Source: Sphingomonas hankookensis (GTDB lineage: Bacteria > Pseudomonadota > Alphaproteobacteria > Sphingomonadales > Sphingomonadaceae). From it: 64,000 bases of DNA. Under the pieces are notes generated by a model. It had not been told where the DNA came from and made no database searches. It saw only the letters and a list, made by a program, of their open reading frames with translations. The position numbers were made by a program, and so were the translations under genes. The stretch lies in assembly GCF_028551275.1 (NCBI RefSeq), contig NZ_CP117025.1, positions 248,001 through 312,000 of the forward strand, written 5' to 3'. The number at the start of each line of letters is the position of its first letter. Positions within the stretch are counted from its first letter, which is position 1. Shown here piece by piece: positions 9,085-17,054 of this stretch.

Positions 9085-10040
9085 CGAACATACTCCGCAA
9101 GGGCGGTGGTCAGACGGGCCAGCGCCGCGCCATCGGGCGGCAGGCCGATGCGCAACCGATCCGCCCGGTCGGCGAACGGGCGGGTCAGGATGGCATGGTT
9201 GCACAGGTGACGAAACAGCGCATGGGCGTCGGCCGTGCCGATCAGCCGGAACAGCGGCGCGGTCCCGACAAGCTCGAAGCGCGACAGGGCGAAGTCGAGC
9301 AGCGCGCCGACCGTCTCGATCCGCTCGACCTGCCCCTCACGCCATGCCGTGTCGCGATAGGCAGCGGTGCCGACCGCAATCGCGGGCGTCGACACCGGCC
9401 AGTCGCCCAGCAAATGCCGAAGCGCGCCGGTGACGCGGGGTCCGGCGATGACGAAGCCCAGCCGCACGCCGGGCAGGCCATAGAATTTGCCGAACGACCG
9501 CAGCACGACCAGCCGGTCGGATGCCTCACCGCACAGACCGGGCGCGGGGTCGGCATAGGCTTCGTCGACGACCACCGTCATCCGCTGCGCCAATGCCCGC
9601 AGCGTCGCGGCCGGCGTCACGCGTCCGTCGGGATTGGCGGGCGACGCCAGCACCAGCAGATCGGCATCGCCCGGATCGGCGAACGCCGCGACACATCGCG
9701 CCTCACCCCATGCGGCAAGATGCCCGGCATAGCCCGGCCGCACCACCGCCGGCCGCTCGGCTGCCAGCACCACCGCCAGCAGCCGCAGCGCAAGGTCGGT
9801 GCCCGGCACCGCCACCACCTGCGCCGGATCGACGACGTCGAACGCCTGCGCCGCCGCCGCCTCCAGCGCCGCCAGTTCGCCCGGCTCGGGCAGCCGGGTC
9901 AGCCCCGGATCGAGGCTGTCGACCGGATAGGCCCAGGGCGCGATCCCGGTCGACAGGTCGATCCAGTCGTCCCCGCCGAACGCACGCGCAGCAGCGGCGA
10001 CCCGGCCGCCATGCGCGCAGAATTCGGCGAGGCTTTCCAT
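9081..10040 (-). CDS. cobD: Threonine-phosphate decarboxylase, PLP-dependent
   Basis: A 319-residue fold-type I PLP enzyme (CobD in Salmonella, CobC in Pseudomonas nomenclature). It decarboxylates L-threonine O-3-phosphate to (R)-1-amino-2-propanol phosphate, the linker used by CbiB. The PLP lysine is Lys185 in SFGKFYGLPGVRLGF. The upstream ASPANPDG asparagine (near 136) and VVVDEAY aspartate (about 159) are the cofactor contacts. It shares one base with the btuB stop (TGATG). A histidinol-phosphate aminotransferase role is excluded mainly by operon context and by the FGKFYGLPGVR signature. Confidence 0.92.
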   Translation of the reverse strand: MESLAEFCAHGGRVAAAARAFGGDDWIDLSTGIAPWAYPVDSLDPGLTRLPEPGELAALEAAAAQAFDVVDPAQVVAVPGTDLALRLLAVVLAAERPAVVRPGYAGHLAAWGEARCVAAFADPGDADLLVLASPANPDGRVTPAATLRALAQRMTVVVDEAYADPAPGLCGEASDRLVVLRSFGKFYGLPGVRLGFVIAGPRVTGALRHLLGDWPVSTPAIAVGTAAYRDTAWREGQVERIETVGALLDFALSRFELVGTAPLFRLIGTADAHALFRHLCNHAILTRPFADRADRLRIGLPPDGAALARLTTALAEYVR

Positions 10041-11968
10041 CAGTAACGGACCCGCACGCCGCCATAGGCGGCACGGCCCGGCGTGCCATACTGGAAGATG
10101 GTCTGATAGCGTTCGTCGAACAGATTCTCGACCCGGCCATAGACCTCGACCCGCTCCGTGATCGGCAACGCCGCGCGCAGGTCGGTCAGGACATAGCCGT
10201 CCAGCCGGCGGGTGTTCGACGCATTGTCGAAACTGTCGCCGACCATGGTGACGGTCGCCCCGGTCGACAGGCCGAACGCCCAGCGATAGTCCGCATTGAC
10301 GGTCAGGCTGTCCGCCGGGCGCCGCTGCAGCTTGCGCCCGAAATTGGCAGTCCCGGCCGAGCGGTTCTGCGCATCCAGATAGGTATAGGCGGCGGCGACG
10401 GTGAACGCCTCGACGGGTTTCAGCTTCAGCGCGAATTCCAGCCCCTTCGCCTCGGCGCGCTGGATATTGTCATAGGTGCCGAACGGCCGCCCGGCGCAGA
10501 TGCCGGTGCCGTTGGCGGGGCAGGAGATGAACGCGATCAGGTCCTTCGACGTGCGGTCGAACCAGGTCGCGCTCGCCTCGACAGCACCGTCCAGCCCACG
10601 CTGGGTGATGCCGGCGTCCCAGCCGTGCGAGCGTTCCGGGGTCAGCAGCGCGTTGCCGTATTCGCTCTGCAGCTGGTACAACGTCGGCGCCTTGAACCCT
10701 TCCGAATAGCTGGCGCGTAGCAGCGTATTGCCGCCGTTCGGCGACCAGACACCGCTGCCCGAAAACACCGTCGCTCCGCCGAACACATTATGATCGTCAT
10801 GGCGCACGCCCCCGGTCAGCGTGAGGTTTTCGATCGGCGTCACCGCCAGCTGGCCATAGACCCCGAAGAGGCGCGCACGACCGGTCGTCGCCGGCCCGCC
10901 GAAGCTCGCCGTGGTGAAGCGCGACACTTCACGTTCCACGCCGAAGGTCGCGAAGACGGCGTCGGTGACGTCGAACGATCCCTGATAGTCGATCCGGTCG
11001 TTGCGCCCTTTGCCCCGGAAGGTTTCGGTCGGCGTGCCGTCGGGATCGGTGTTGGTGCGGTTGCTCGACGTATGGGCATAGCCGATGCGGTTGCGGAACC
11101 GCCCGTCGAACAGCGCGGCGTTCAGCCCGGTATAGCCGGTCCATTGCTCCGCGTTCCCGACCTCGCGGGTATCGCCGAAGCTGAACGTGGGCGCCGGAAA
11201 GCCGTCGATCTCGGTCCGGCCGTTCGAATAGAAGCCGCGCACATCGACCGAGACATTGTCGGCCAGCGCCACCGCGACGCTGCCGTTCGCGCCATAGTTG
11301 CGATAGCCGTCCTTTTCGCGTCCCGGCGCATAGGCCGAAATGCCGTCGGTGGTAAAGAACCCGCCGCCCAGGCTTGCCGATACCGCCCCCGACTTGCCCG
11401 ACACGTTGGCAAAGGCCTGCCCGGTGCCGAACGATCCACCTTCCGCGCGGGCGTTGATCGCCAGTTCTTCGGTCGGCTGCCGGGTAATCAGGTTGACGAC
11501 GCCGCCGATCGCCTGGCTGCCCCACAACACCGACTGCGCACCGCGCAGCACTTCGATGCGAGCGATGTTGCCGATCAGCAGATTGCCGAAGTTGAAGCCG
11601 CCGCCGGGCGACGACGGGTCGTTGAGCTTCACGCCATCGATCAGCGCGACGGTCTGATCGCTGTCGGCGCCGCGGATGTTGACGCTGGTCGTCGTGCCGA
11701 TACCGCCATTGCGGGTGACGGTGACGCCGGGCGTCTGGCGCAGCAGGTCGGACACGACCACCGCCTGCCGGGTTTCGATGGTCGCGGTGTCGAGCACGGT
11801 GACCGCCTGCCCCACGGTATCGACCGGGCGTGCCTCGCGGTTCGCGGTGACGACGATCTCGTCATCGCCGTCCGCCACGCGTTCGAGGCCGGTGGTCGAC
11901 TGGGCGCTCTGCGCGAAACTCGGGGTCGCTGCCAACAGGCAGGGCAGCAACAGGAAACGGGTCTTCAT
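10040..11968 (-). CDS. btuB: TonB-dependent vitamin B12 receptor
   Basis: A 642-residue outer-membrane receptor and the first gene of the operon. It has a signal peptide ending in PSFAQS and a TonB-box-like DEIVVTANR stretch near residue 35. A plug domain follows (AVVVSDLLRQTPGVTVT, IRGADSDQTVALIDGVKLN, IEVLRGAQSVLWGSQAIGG), then a 22-strand-type barrel ending in an aromatic residue (VRVRY). The riboswitch directly upstream identifies the ligand class as cobalamin. The ATG at 11968 follows the purine-rich site AAGGGGG; that site lies in a predicted hairpin at 11978-12000, suggesting control of initiation by the leader RNA. Confidence 0.95.
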   Translation of the reverse strand: MKTRFLLLPCLLAATPSFAQSAQSTTGLERVADGDDEIVVTANREARPVDTVGQAVTVLDTATIETRQAVVVSDLLRQTPGVTVTRNGGIGTTTSVNIRGADSDQTVALIDGVKLNDPSSPGGGFNFGNLLIGNIARIEVLRGAQSVLWGSQAIGGVVNLITRQPTEELAINARAEGGSFGTGQAFANVSGKSGAVSASLGGGFFTTDGISAYAPGREKDGYRNYGANGSVAVALADNVSVDVRGFYSNGRTEIDGFPAPTFSFGDTREVGNAEQWTGYTGLNAALFDGRFRNRIGYAHTSSNRTNTDPDGTPTETFRGKGRNDRIDYQGSFDVTDAVFATFGVEREVSRFTTASFGGPATTGRARLFGVYGQLAVTPIENLTLTGGVRHDDHNVFGGATVFSGSGVWSPNGGNTLLRASYSEGFKAPTLYQLQSEYGNALLTPERSHGWDAGITQRGLDGAVEASATWFDRTSKDLIAFISCPANGTGICAGRPFGTYDNIQRAEAKGLEFALKLKPVEAFTVAAAYTYLDAQNRSAGTANFGRKLQRRPADSLTVNADYRWAFGLSTGATVTMVGDSFDNASNTRRLDGYVLTDLRAALPITERVEVYGRVENLFDERYQTIFQYGTPGRAAYGGVRVRY

Positions 11969-11977
11969 TCGGGTAAT

Positions 11978-12000
11978 CCCCCTTGGCATCAAACAAGGGG
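11978..12000 (-). promoter_or_regulatory. Hairpin sequestering the btuB ribosome-binding site
   Basis: On the minus strand CCCCTTG (12000-11994) can pair with CAAGGGGG (11985-11978) across an eight-base loop. The second arm contains the likely Shine-Dalgarno sequence of btuB, nine bases before its ATG. Such a ribosome-binding-site stem is the usual expression platform of Gram-negative cobalamin riboswitches, and here it lies about 120 bases below the aptamer. The pairing is seen in the sequence; its role is inferred. Confidence 0.6.
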
Positions 12001-12114
12001 ACGCGCGGCGCGGGCGCCGGAACAGGCTGTTCTCCGCACGCACGACCCCCAAACGACGTCGTCACGCGAGGAAACCCTCGATCGCCCGGCACACCCCGTC
12101 CGCGCGAAGGACAA

Positions 12115-12292
12115 CCGCGACGGGCAGGTCTCCTGGCTCGCGGGTCATCGCCTTGCCCGGCCTTCCCGGACCTTGGGTCCAGTGGCACACGGGGGAGCAA
12201 GGCTCGCCGGTCACAGTTGCGGGGGCAGCCCCGGATGGCGCGTCGCAAACGCGCTTCCGGGTTCCCTTTTCATCCCATTTCTGGGAACCTGT
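12115..12292 (-). promoter_or_regulatory. Cobalamin riboswitch (adenosylcobalamin aptamer) upstream of btuB
   Basis: Read on the minus strand, this stretch holds the hallmark conserved elements in the right order. These are GGTTCCC...GGGAACCCGG near the 5' end (12290-12258), GCCCCCGCAACTGTGA (12226-12211), GCCACTG (12186-12180), GGGAAGGC, the tract GCGATGACCCGCGAG, and the exact B12-box AGCCAGGAGACCTGCC (12138-12123). The aptamer binds adenosylcobalamin and would repress the btuB-to-phosphatase operon when the cofactor is plentiful. Its 5' end is only about 40 bases from the start of the divergent cobU, so the promoter must lie in that short gap or inside the cobU coding sequence. Confidence 0.97.
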
Positions 12293-12332
12293 CGCATCCG
12301 CGCCCTTAGAGCGCATCGGGGCACAGGACAAG

Positions 12333-12851
12333 ATGGCGACGACAACCCTGTTCGTGGGCGGCGCGCGCTCGGGCAAGAGCCGGCTGGCGCAGACGACGAT
12401 GGAAGCGCTGCCGAGACCATGGACCTATCTCGCCACGGCGGAGGCGTGGGACGCGGAGATGGCCGACCGCATCACCCGCCACCGCGCGGATCGCGGACCC
12501 GGCTGGCGCACGGTCGAATGTCCGCTCGACCTGCCGCAGGCGATTGGTGCGGCTACGGGGCCGGTGCTCGTCGATTGCCTGACCTTGTGGCTGACCAATG
12601 TGATGCTGGGCGGGCATGACGTCGCGCGGCATAGCGCCGAGCTGATCGCGGCGATCGGCGCGGCGCGGCACCCGCTGATGCTGGTCAGCAACGAAGTGGG
12701 CCTGGGCATCGTGCCCGACCATCCGCTGGGCCGCGCGTTTCGCGACGAGGCGGGGCGGCTCAACCAGGCGGTGGCGGCGGCGGTCGACCGATGCTGGTTC
12801 GTGGTGGCGGGGATGGTGCTACCGCTCGCCTCCTTCTCCCCCGAAAACTGA
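12333..12851 (+). CDS. cobU: Bifunctional adenosylcobinamide kinase / adenosylcobinamide-phosphate guanylyltransferase
   Basis: A 172-residue protein, CobU in Salmonella and CobP in Pseudomonas. The P-loop GGARSGKS is at residues 9-16, and the guanylyltransferase motif SNEVGLGIVPDHPLGRAFRDE lies near residues 127-147. LVDCLTLWLTN is the conserved Walker-B-like segment. It phosphorylates adenosylcobinamide and converts the product to the GDP-activated form used by CobS. The ATG at 12333 has AGGACAAG just upstream. It is the only cobalamin gene on the plus strand and is not downstream of the riboswitch, so it may be expressed independently. It ends two bases before a palindromic repeat. Confidence 0.95.
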   Translation: MATTTLFVGGARSGKSRLAQTTMEALPRPWTYLATAEAWDAEMADRITRHRADRGPGWRTVECPLDLPQAIGAATGPVLVDCLTLWLTNVMLGGHDVARHSAELIAAIGAARHPLMLVSNEVGLGIVPDHPLGRAFRDEAGRLNQAVAAAVDRCWFVVAGMVLPLASFSPEN

Positions 12852-12853
12852 TC

Positions 12854-12932
12854 GTACCCCCGCGCAGGCGGGGGTCCAGAGCCAATAGCGCGCCGCCCGG
12901 TTACCCTGGATCCCCGCCTGCGCGGGGATACG
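12854..12932. repeat. Dispersed palindromic repeat, family 1, copy A (inverted orientation)
   Basis: A 79-base element of two GTACCCCC-type arms, each itself near-palindromic (CCCCCGCGCAGGCGGGGG), around a short core. Compared with copies at 19982-20059 and 42946-43023, the core is present in reverse orientation (CCAGGGTAAC ... GGCTCTGG). It exactly fills the gap between the convergent cobU and NmrA-like genes and probably folds into strong hairpins on either strand, so it may serve as a bidirectional terminator. Confidence 0.85.
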
Positions 12933-13817
12933 TCATTGTTCCTTCACGACATTCCGCAACGGCGTCCACGCCACTTCGTACCGCGCATTATCCACCGGCC
13001 CGCTCGGCGCACGACCGTCGAACATGTTGTGGAGATACTGCATCCCCTGCCACGCCGGAAACACCTGGTCGCGCGCCGGGAACAGCCGTCGCGTCACCCC
13101 GATCATCCGCTCCAGCGCGCCGAGCGACCCGGCGCGCAACAGGCCATAGGGCTTGCCCGTCACCTCCCCCATCAACGCCGCCAGATCGCGCGCGCTGACC
13201 TCGGCGCCGGCGATCTGCAGGTTGCGCGGCGCGGCGGGGTCGAGTGCGGCGGCGGCGGTATAGGCCGCCACATCGTCCTTGGTCGTCAGCGCGAACTTCA
13301 CGTCCGCGTCGCCCCAGTACAGCACGCGCCGCACCCGCCGCTGGATCAACGGCATCTGCCCGTTCAGCATGTCCGCGAACGCGCCGTTGAAGATCGACGT
13401 GGCCAGGATCGGCGCGGTGTCGATCCGCGTACGGAACGCGCGACGCAGGTCGAAATTGCGGTTCTTGCCGGTCGGCAACGCGCGATAGTCGATCGAAAAG
13501 TCCGACGGGATGAACCGCGCCGCCCCACCGCCCAGCGCCGCGTCGAGCAGCTTCGTCTGGGTATCGAGGATCGTCTCGCCCAGCCCGTTCAGCGCCGACA
13601 CGACGCACACCACCCCGCGACAGGCATGGGCCAGCGCCTGCGCATCGTCGAAATCCACGGGGCAGGGATCGGCGCCGATGCTCGCCAGCGCGGCGATCCG
13701 GCCGGCCGCGGTGCTGGGGCGGACCAGCGCACGCACCTTCGCCCCGCGCGCGACCGCGGCTTTCGCGATCCGCCCGCCCAAATCGCCGGTCGCGCCCGCG
13801 ACGATGATCGTGTCCAT
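12933..13817 (-). CDS. NmrA-like NAD(P)-binding protein, atypical short-chain dehydrogenase
   Basis: A 294-residue single-domain Rossmann protein. The dinucleotide motif GATGDLGGRIA lies at residues 8-18. A basic residue after the second strand (RALVRPST) favours NADP(H), and FIPSDFSIDY resembles the isoflavone-reductase/NmrA group. The C-terminal half has the substrate-pocket segments typical of those proteins. Members act as reductases or as redox-sensing regulators, and the substrate cannot be read from sequence. There is no signal peptide. It is divergent from the zinc-ribbon glycosyltransferase (82-base gap), and its stop abuts the repeat after cobU. Confidence 0.83.
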   Translation of the reverse strand: MDTIIVAGATGDLGGRIAKAAVARGAKVRALVRPSTAAGRIAALASIGADPCPVDFDDAQALAHACRGVVCVVSALNGLGETILDTQTKLLDAALGGGAARFIPSDFSIDYRALPTGKNRNFDLRRAFRTRIDTAPILATSIFNGAFADMLNGQMPLIQRRVRRVLYWGDADVKFALTTKDDVAAYTAAAALDPAAPRNLQIAGAEVSARDLAALMGEVTGKPYGLLRAGSLGALERMIGVTRRLFPARDQVFPAWQGMQYLHNMFDGRAPSGPVDNARYEVAWTPLRNVVKEQ

Positions 13818-13899
13818 GTTCGTCCCCGTTGCCCTGTCACCGGCGAACTGCCGAGCCTGTCGTGCGTTCCCGCTGACCGTAACGCAAGAGGGTGGCCAT

Positions 13900-14769
13900 A
13901 TGACCGAAGCGATCGCCGGGCCGCGCTGTCCGATCTGCGGCAACGACCGCTGGCACGACCGCGCGCTGCCGGAATGCACCCATTGCGGTCTGGTGGTCGC
14001 CACTCTCGCTTTCGACGCCGCGACGCTACGCGACGCTATCGCCGAAAGCCTGCGCGATGGCACACCGGAACGGGGCTTCGCGCTCGCCCCCCATGCCCGG
14101 CGCAACGCCGCCTGGGCGCTCGGACTGGTCGACGGCGAACCCGCCACGCCATGTCCGCATGCCGTAACGCTCGGCATGATCGCCCGCGCGAGGGAAGCGG
14201 ATGCGACCGCCGCGATGCTGACGGATTTGCGGCCGCATTTTCCCCGCCCGATCGTCCTGCTCGACGGCACGCCGGACGATGCGGCATCGCTCGCGCAGGC
14301 GGTGCCGTGGGCGCAGGTCCACGCCCATCCGCTGAACGGCGACTTCGCGGCACAGCGCAACCGGGTGCAGGCGCTGGCGGACGGCTGGGTGCTACAACTC
14401 GACAGCGACGAGACGCCCGATGCTGCGCTGCTGGCCGCGCTCGGCTGGTTGACAGAAGCGGCGGATCGGGACGGGCTGTGGGCGCTGGGGCTGCCGCGCC
14501 GCAACTTGGTCGATGGCGCGCAATCCGCGCTGTGGCCCGACATCCAATATCGCCTGACCCGCGCGCACATCCGCTTCGCCGGCACCGTGCACGAACGCCC
14601 GGTCGTGCCGTTCGAACGCACGTCGCTGGCGCTGGCCGGGGCGATCGACCATCACCTCGTCCGCGCCCGCGTGATCGAACGCTCGCGGGTCTATGAGGCC
14701 ATGTCGGCCGGCGCCGGACGCCCCGGCGACGAAGCCGCGCTGCTGCGCCCGTTCACCGCCGCGACATAA
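13900..14769 (+). CDS. GT2-type glycosyltransferase with an N-terminal zinc ribbon
   Basis: A 289-residue protein. Residues 10-29 form a Cys4 zinc ribbon (CPIC and CTHC pairs: Cys10, Cys13, Cys26, Cys29). The rest resembles the WaaE-like branch of GT2: the nucleotide-sugar/metal motif VLQLDSDETPD (Asp168-Ser-Asp170-Glu171), the earlier FAAQRNRVQALADGW segment, and the FAGTVHERPV motif with His231-Glu232. Such enzymes transfer a sugar to lipopolysaccharide core or another glycan. Here the donor-binding N-terminal Rossmann part is divergent, and the zinc ribbon is an unusual addition. The 79-base convergent overlap with the next gene is noteworthy. Confidence 0.7.
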   Translation: MTEAIAGPRCPICGNDRWHDRALPECTHCGLVVATLAFDAATLRDAIAESLRDGTPERGFALAPHARRNAAWALGLVDGEPATPCPHAVTLGMIARAREADATAAMLTDLRPHFPRPIVLLDGTPDDAASLAQAVPWAQVHAHPLNGDFAAQRNRVQALADGWVLQLDSDETPDAALLAALGWLTEAADRDGLWALGLPRRNLVDGAQSALWPDIQYRLTRAHIRFAGTVHERPVVPFERTSLALAGAIDHHLVRARVIERSRVYEAMSAGAGRPGDEAALLRPFTAAT

Positions 14770-15911
14770 GCGGCGGTCGTCTCCCCGGCCAAGCCGGCGC
14801 GGGTGAAGCGTCCCGCCGCCACCCGCGCCGCGGTCGATAACGCCTGCCGCAGATCGTCGTCGCGCAGCATCCGCCGCAAGATCGCGCCCAGCGCGTCCGC
14901 GGTGCAGTCGTCTGCCAGCAACCCCGCGCCGCTGCCGCCGACGAACAGCCGCGCACTCGGGTCTTCGCCACATGCCGCGATCGGCCGGCCAAAGGTCATC
15001 GCCTCCTGATAGACCAGCCCGAAACTCTCGTAGCGCGACGGCGCGACGACGATATCGGCCCCGGCAAGCGACGCATGCAGCATGTCGTCCTCGACCCGGT
15101 GATAGCTGTCGATCCGTTTGAGCGCCGCCGGCGGTAACCGATCGAGTTCCTGCCGGTGCAGCCCGATCATCGTCAGCCGGAAGTCGGGCAGCGTGCCGGC
15201 ATCCGCCTCCGCCGCCAGTGCCGGCAGCGCGCCGATCAGCGCATCGGTCCCCTTGCGCGGTTCGTTGCGCCCGACGAACAACAGCCGCAGCACGTCGTTG
15301 CCCGGCGGATAGGGCGCCGCCCGCCCCGCATCGACGATCGCCGGCGGCAGGCTGAGGCCGATCACCGCATGGCCCGGCCCCGGCGGCTGCGTGCCATAGA
15401 GTGCGGCGACCTTGGCACCATGCGCCTCGGTATTGGAGATCAGCCCCGCCGACGCCCGCGCCGACAATGCCTCCAGCGTCACCGCCGCCCAGCGGTCGAT
15501 CCGGTCGCGCAGCGTCCGTGGCTTCGCCGCGCTGGTCGCGACCGGCGTCGAATTGCGCGTCACCAGCGGTGCCGGCCCGGTCAGCGCGACCCACAGGCCC
15601 GGCGCATACCAGTTGGTCGCCTCGATCACGTCGAACGGCCGCTCGGCATGGAGCCGCCGCACCGTCCGCGCGACCATCGCCGGGCCGCAGAGATGGCCGA
15701 TGCCGGGCCAGCGCCGCAGCCGGGCGAACCACCCGTCCTCGGCCGCACCGATCACTTCCACGCCATCGCTGCTGCTGCGGCCCGTCCGGTCCATCGTGAC
15801 GACGCGCACGTCATGCCCCGCTTCGGCCAGCGCATGGGCGATTTCGCACGCGGCGCGCGACAGGCCGCTCTTTTCGGGCGGATAGGCCCAGGTCAGCAGC
15901 CCGATCCTCAT
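14691..15911 (-). CDS. Glycosyltransferase family 4 protein
   Basis: A 406-residue GT-B retaining glycosyltransferase. The N-terminal acceptor domain starts with MRIGLLTWAYPPEKSGLSR, where the glycine-rich loop follows the first strand. The C-terminal donor domain has LLFVGRNEPRKGTDALI and the E-x7-E region PSRYESFGLVYQEAMTFGRPI. It probably builds a cell-surface polysaccharide or glycolipid; donor and acceptor are unknown. The ATG at 15911 overlaps the upstream GT4 stop as ATGA, so the two form a pair. The 3' end overlaps the convergent zinc-ribbon GT2 by 79 bases. Confidence 0.9.
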   Translation of the reverse strand: MRIGLLTWAYPPEKSGLSRAACEIAHALAEAGHDVRVVTMDRTGRSSSDGVEVIGAAEDGWFARLRRWPGIGHLCGPAMVARTVRRLHAERPFDVIEATNWYAPGLWVALTGPAPLVTRNSTPVATSAAKPRTLRDRIDRWAAVTLEALSARASAGLISNTEAHGAKVAALYGTQPPGPGHAVIGLSLPPAIVDAGRAAPYPPGNDVLRLLFVGRNEPRKGTDALIGALPALAAEADAGTLPDFRLTMIGLHRQELDRLPPAALKRIDSYHRVEDDMLHASLAGADIVVAPSRYESFGLVYQEAMTFGRPIAACGEDPSARLFVGGSGAGLLADDCTADALGAILRRMLRDDDLRQALSTAARVAAGRFTRAGLAGETTAAYVAAVNGRSSAASSPGRPAPADMAS

Positions 15912-16972
15912 GCGCCCGCTCCCGATGCGAGGGCGATCCGTTGCCGGTAGAGCGTCACATAATCCTCCGCCATGCGTGTCGCGGTGAAGCGTTCCTCGAA
16001 CCGTGCGCGCACCCGCGCCCGGTCGATCGTGTCGATCTTCGCCAGCGCGGCGACCGCCTCTTCCTCCGTCTTCACGATGAAGCCGGTCACGCCTGGCTCG
16101 ACCACCTCGCGCACGCTGCCGCGATCCCACGCGATCACCGGCGTCCCGCAGGCCATCGCCTCGATCATCACCAGCCCGAACGGTTCGGGCCAGTCGATCG
16201 GGAAGAGCAGCGCCGCCGCCTCGCCCAGCAGCGCCTGTTTCGCGCGGTCGTCGACCTCACCGACATGGATCGCATCGTCGCCCAGCAGCGGCGCGACCCG
16301 CTCCTCGAAATAACGTGGATTGCCGACATCGATCCCGCCTGCCAGCCGGATCGGCCGCCCGGCGGCGCGGGCCACGCGGATCGCGACGTCGGGCCGCTTC
16401 TGATCGGTCATCCGGCCGATGAAAACGACGCCTTCCCCGCCCGGTCCGGCCACGAACCGGTCGGCCGGAATGCCGTGATGCACGACGCCCGCCCGATTGG
16501 CGCGCGGCAGGTCACGGGCCTGCGCCTGCGAGATCGCCGCGACCGGCAATTCGGGAAAGCTGTGGAAGAATAACTTGCGGTCCAGCTCGTCGAGCCGCCA
16601 GTGCACTGTCGTCAGGCTGCGCCCGATCCGGTCGCCCAGCACCGCGGCATGGGCGAATTCGCCATGGCAATGAACGATGTCGAACTCGGTCAGATGTTGC
16701 GCCAGCAGCCCCAGCTGCGCCGCCTCCAGCGCGGCAGGAACGCCCGGTGCGACCGGGCCGTGATACGCCTCCAGCGCCGACAGGCTGGGATGCGCCGACA
16801 GGTGCCGCGCGGTGGTCACGCTGTCGCTGGGCGCGATCAGCGTCACGTCATGGCCCATCGCCATCAGCGCCTCGGTCAGGTCGGACACGACCCGTTCGGT
16901 GCCCCCGGTACCGCGCGGCGGCGTGGGGTAGATGACCGGGGCGATCTGCGCGATGCGAAGCGGGGATACCAT
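15908..16972 (-). CDS. Glycosyltransferase family 4 protein
   Basis: A 354-residue GT-B enzyme. The acceptor-side loop is PPRGTGGTERVVSDL and DIVHCHGEFAHAAVLGD is a typical GT4 segment. The donor-side motifs are VVFIGRMTDQKRPDVAI and WPEPFGLVMIEAMACGTPVIAWDRGSVREVV, the last giving the E-x7-E pair. The ATG at 16972 is chosen; an upstream TTG at 16993 is possible. It lies 82 bases from the divergent sucrose-phosphate synthase, so these genes may share a control region. The exact sugar is unknown. The frequently seen annotation for close sequences is a UDP-glucose-type transferase, which I cannot test here. Confidence 0.9.
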   Translation of the reverse strand: MVSPLRIAQIAPVIYPTPPRGTGGTERVVSDLTEALMAMGHDVTLIAPSDSVTTARHLSAHPSLSALEAYHGPVAPGVPAALEAAQLGLLAQHLTEFDIVHCHGEFAHAAVLGDRIGRSLTTVHWRLDELDRKLFFHSFPELPVAAISQAQARDLPRANRAGVVHHGIPADRFVAGPGGEGVVFIGRMTDQKRPDVAIRVARAAGRPIRLAGGIDVGNPRYFEERVAPLLGDDAIHVGEVDDRAKQALLGEAAALLFPIDWPEPFGLVMIEAMACGTPVIAWDRGSVREVVEPGVTGFIVKTEEEAVAALAKIDTIDRARVRARFEERFTATRMAEDYVTLYRQRIALASGAGA

Positions 16973-17054
16973 CGCCCACCGGAACAAAGCCAAGCGGCAA
17001 CGGTTCCTGTCAGGGCGGCAATAAGTCCGCGTTTTTCAACGGGAAAGTTCCGTA

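Noticed and set aside
12115..12332. Cobalamin riboswitch acting on cobU
   Set aside because: All conserved elements read correctly only on the minus strand; on the plus strand the same sequence is the antisense of the aptamer.
12936..14696. A 586-residue plus-strand frame across the NmrA-like gene and the GT2 gene
   Set aside because: It reads the NmrA-like gene antisense and then the GT2 gene in a wrong frame; the true frames show complete motif sets.
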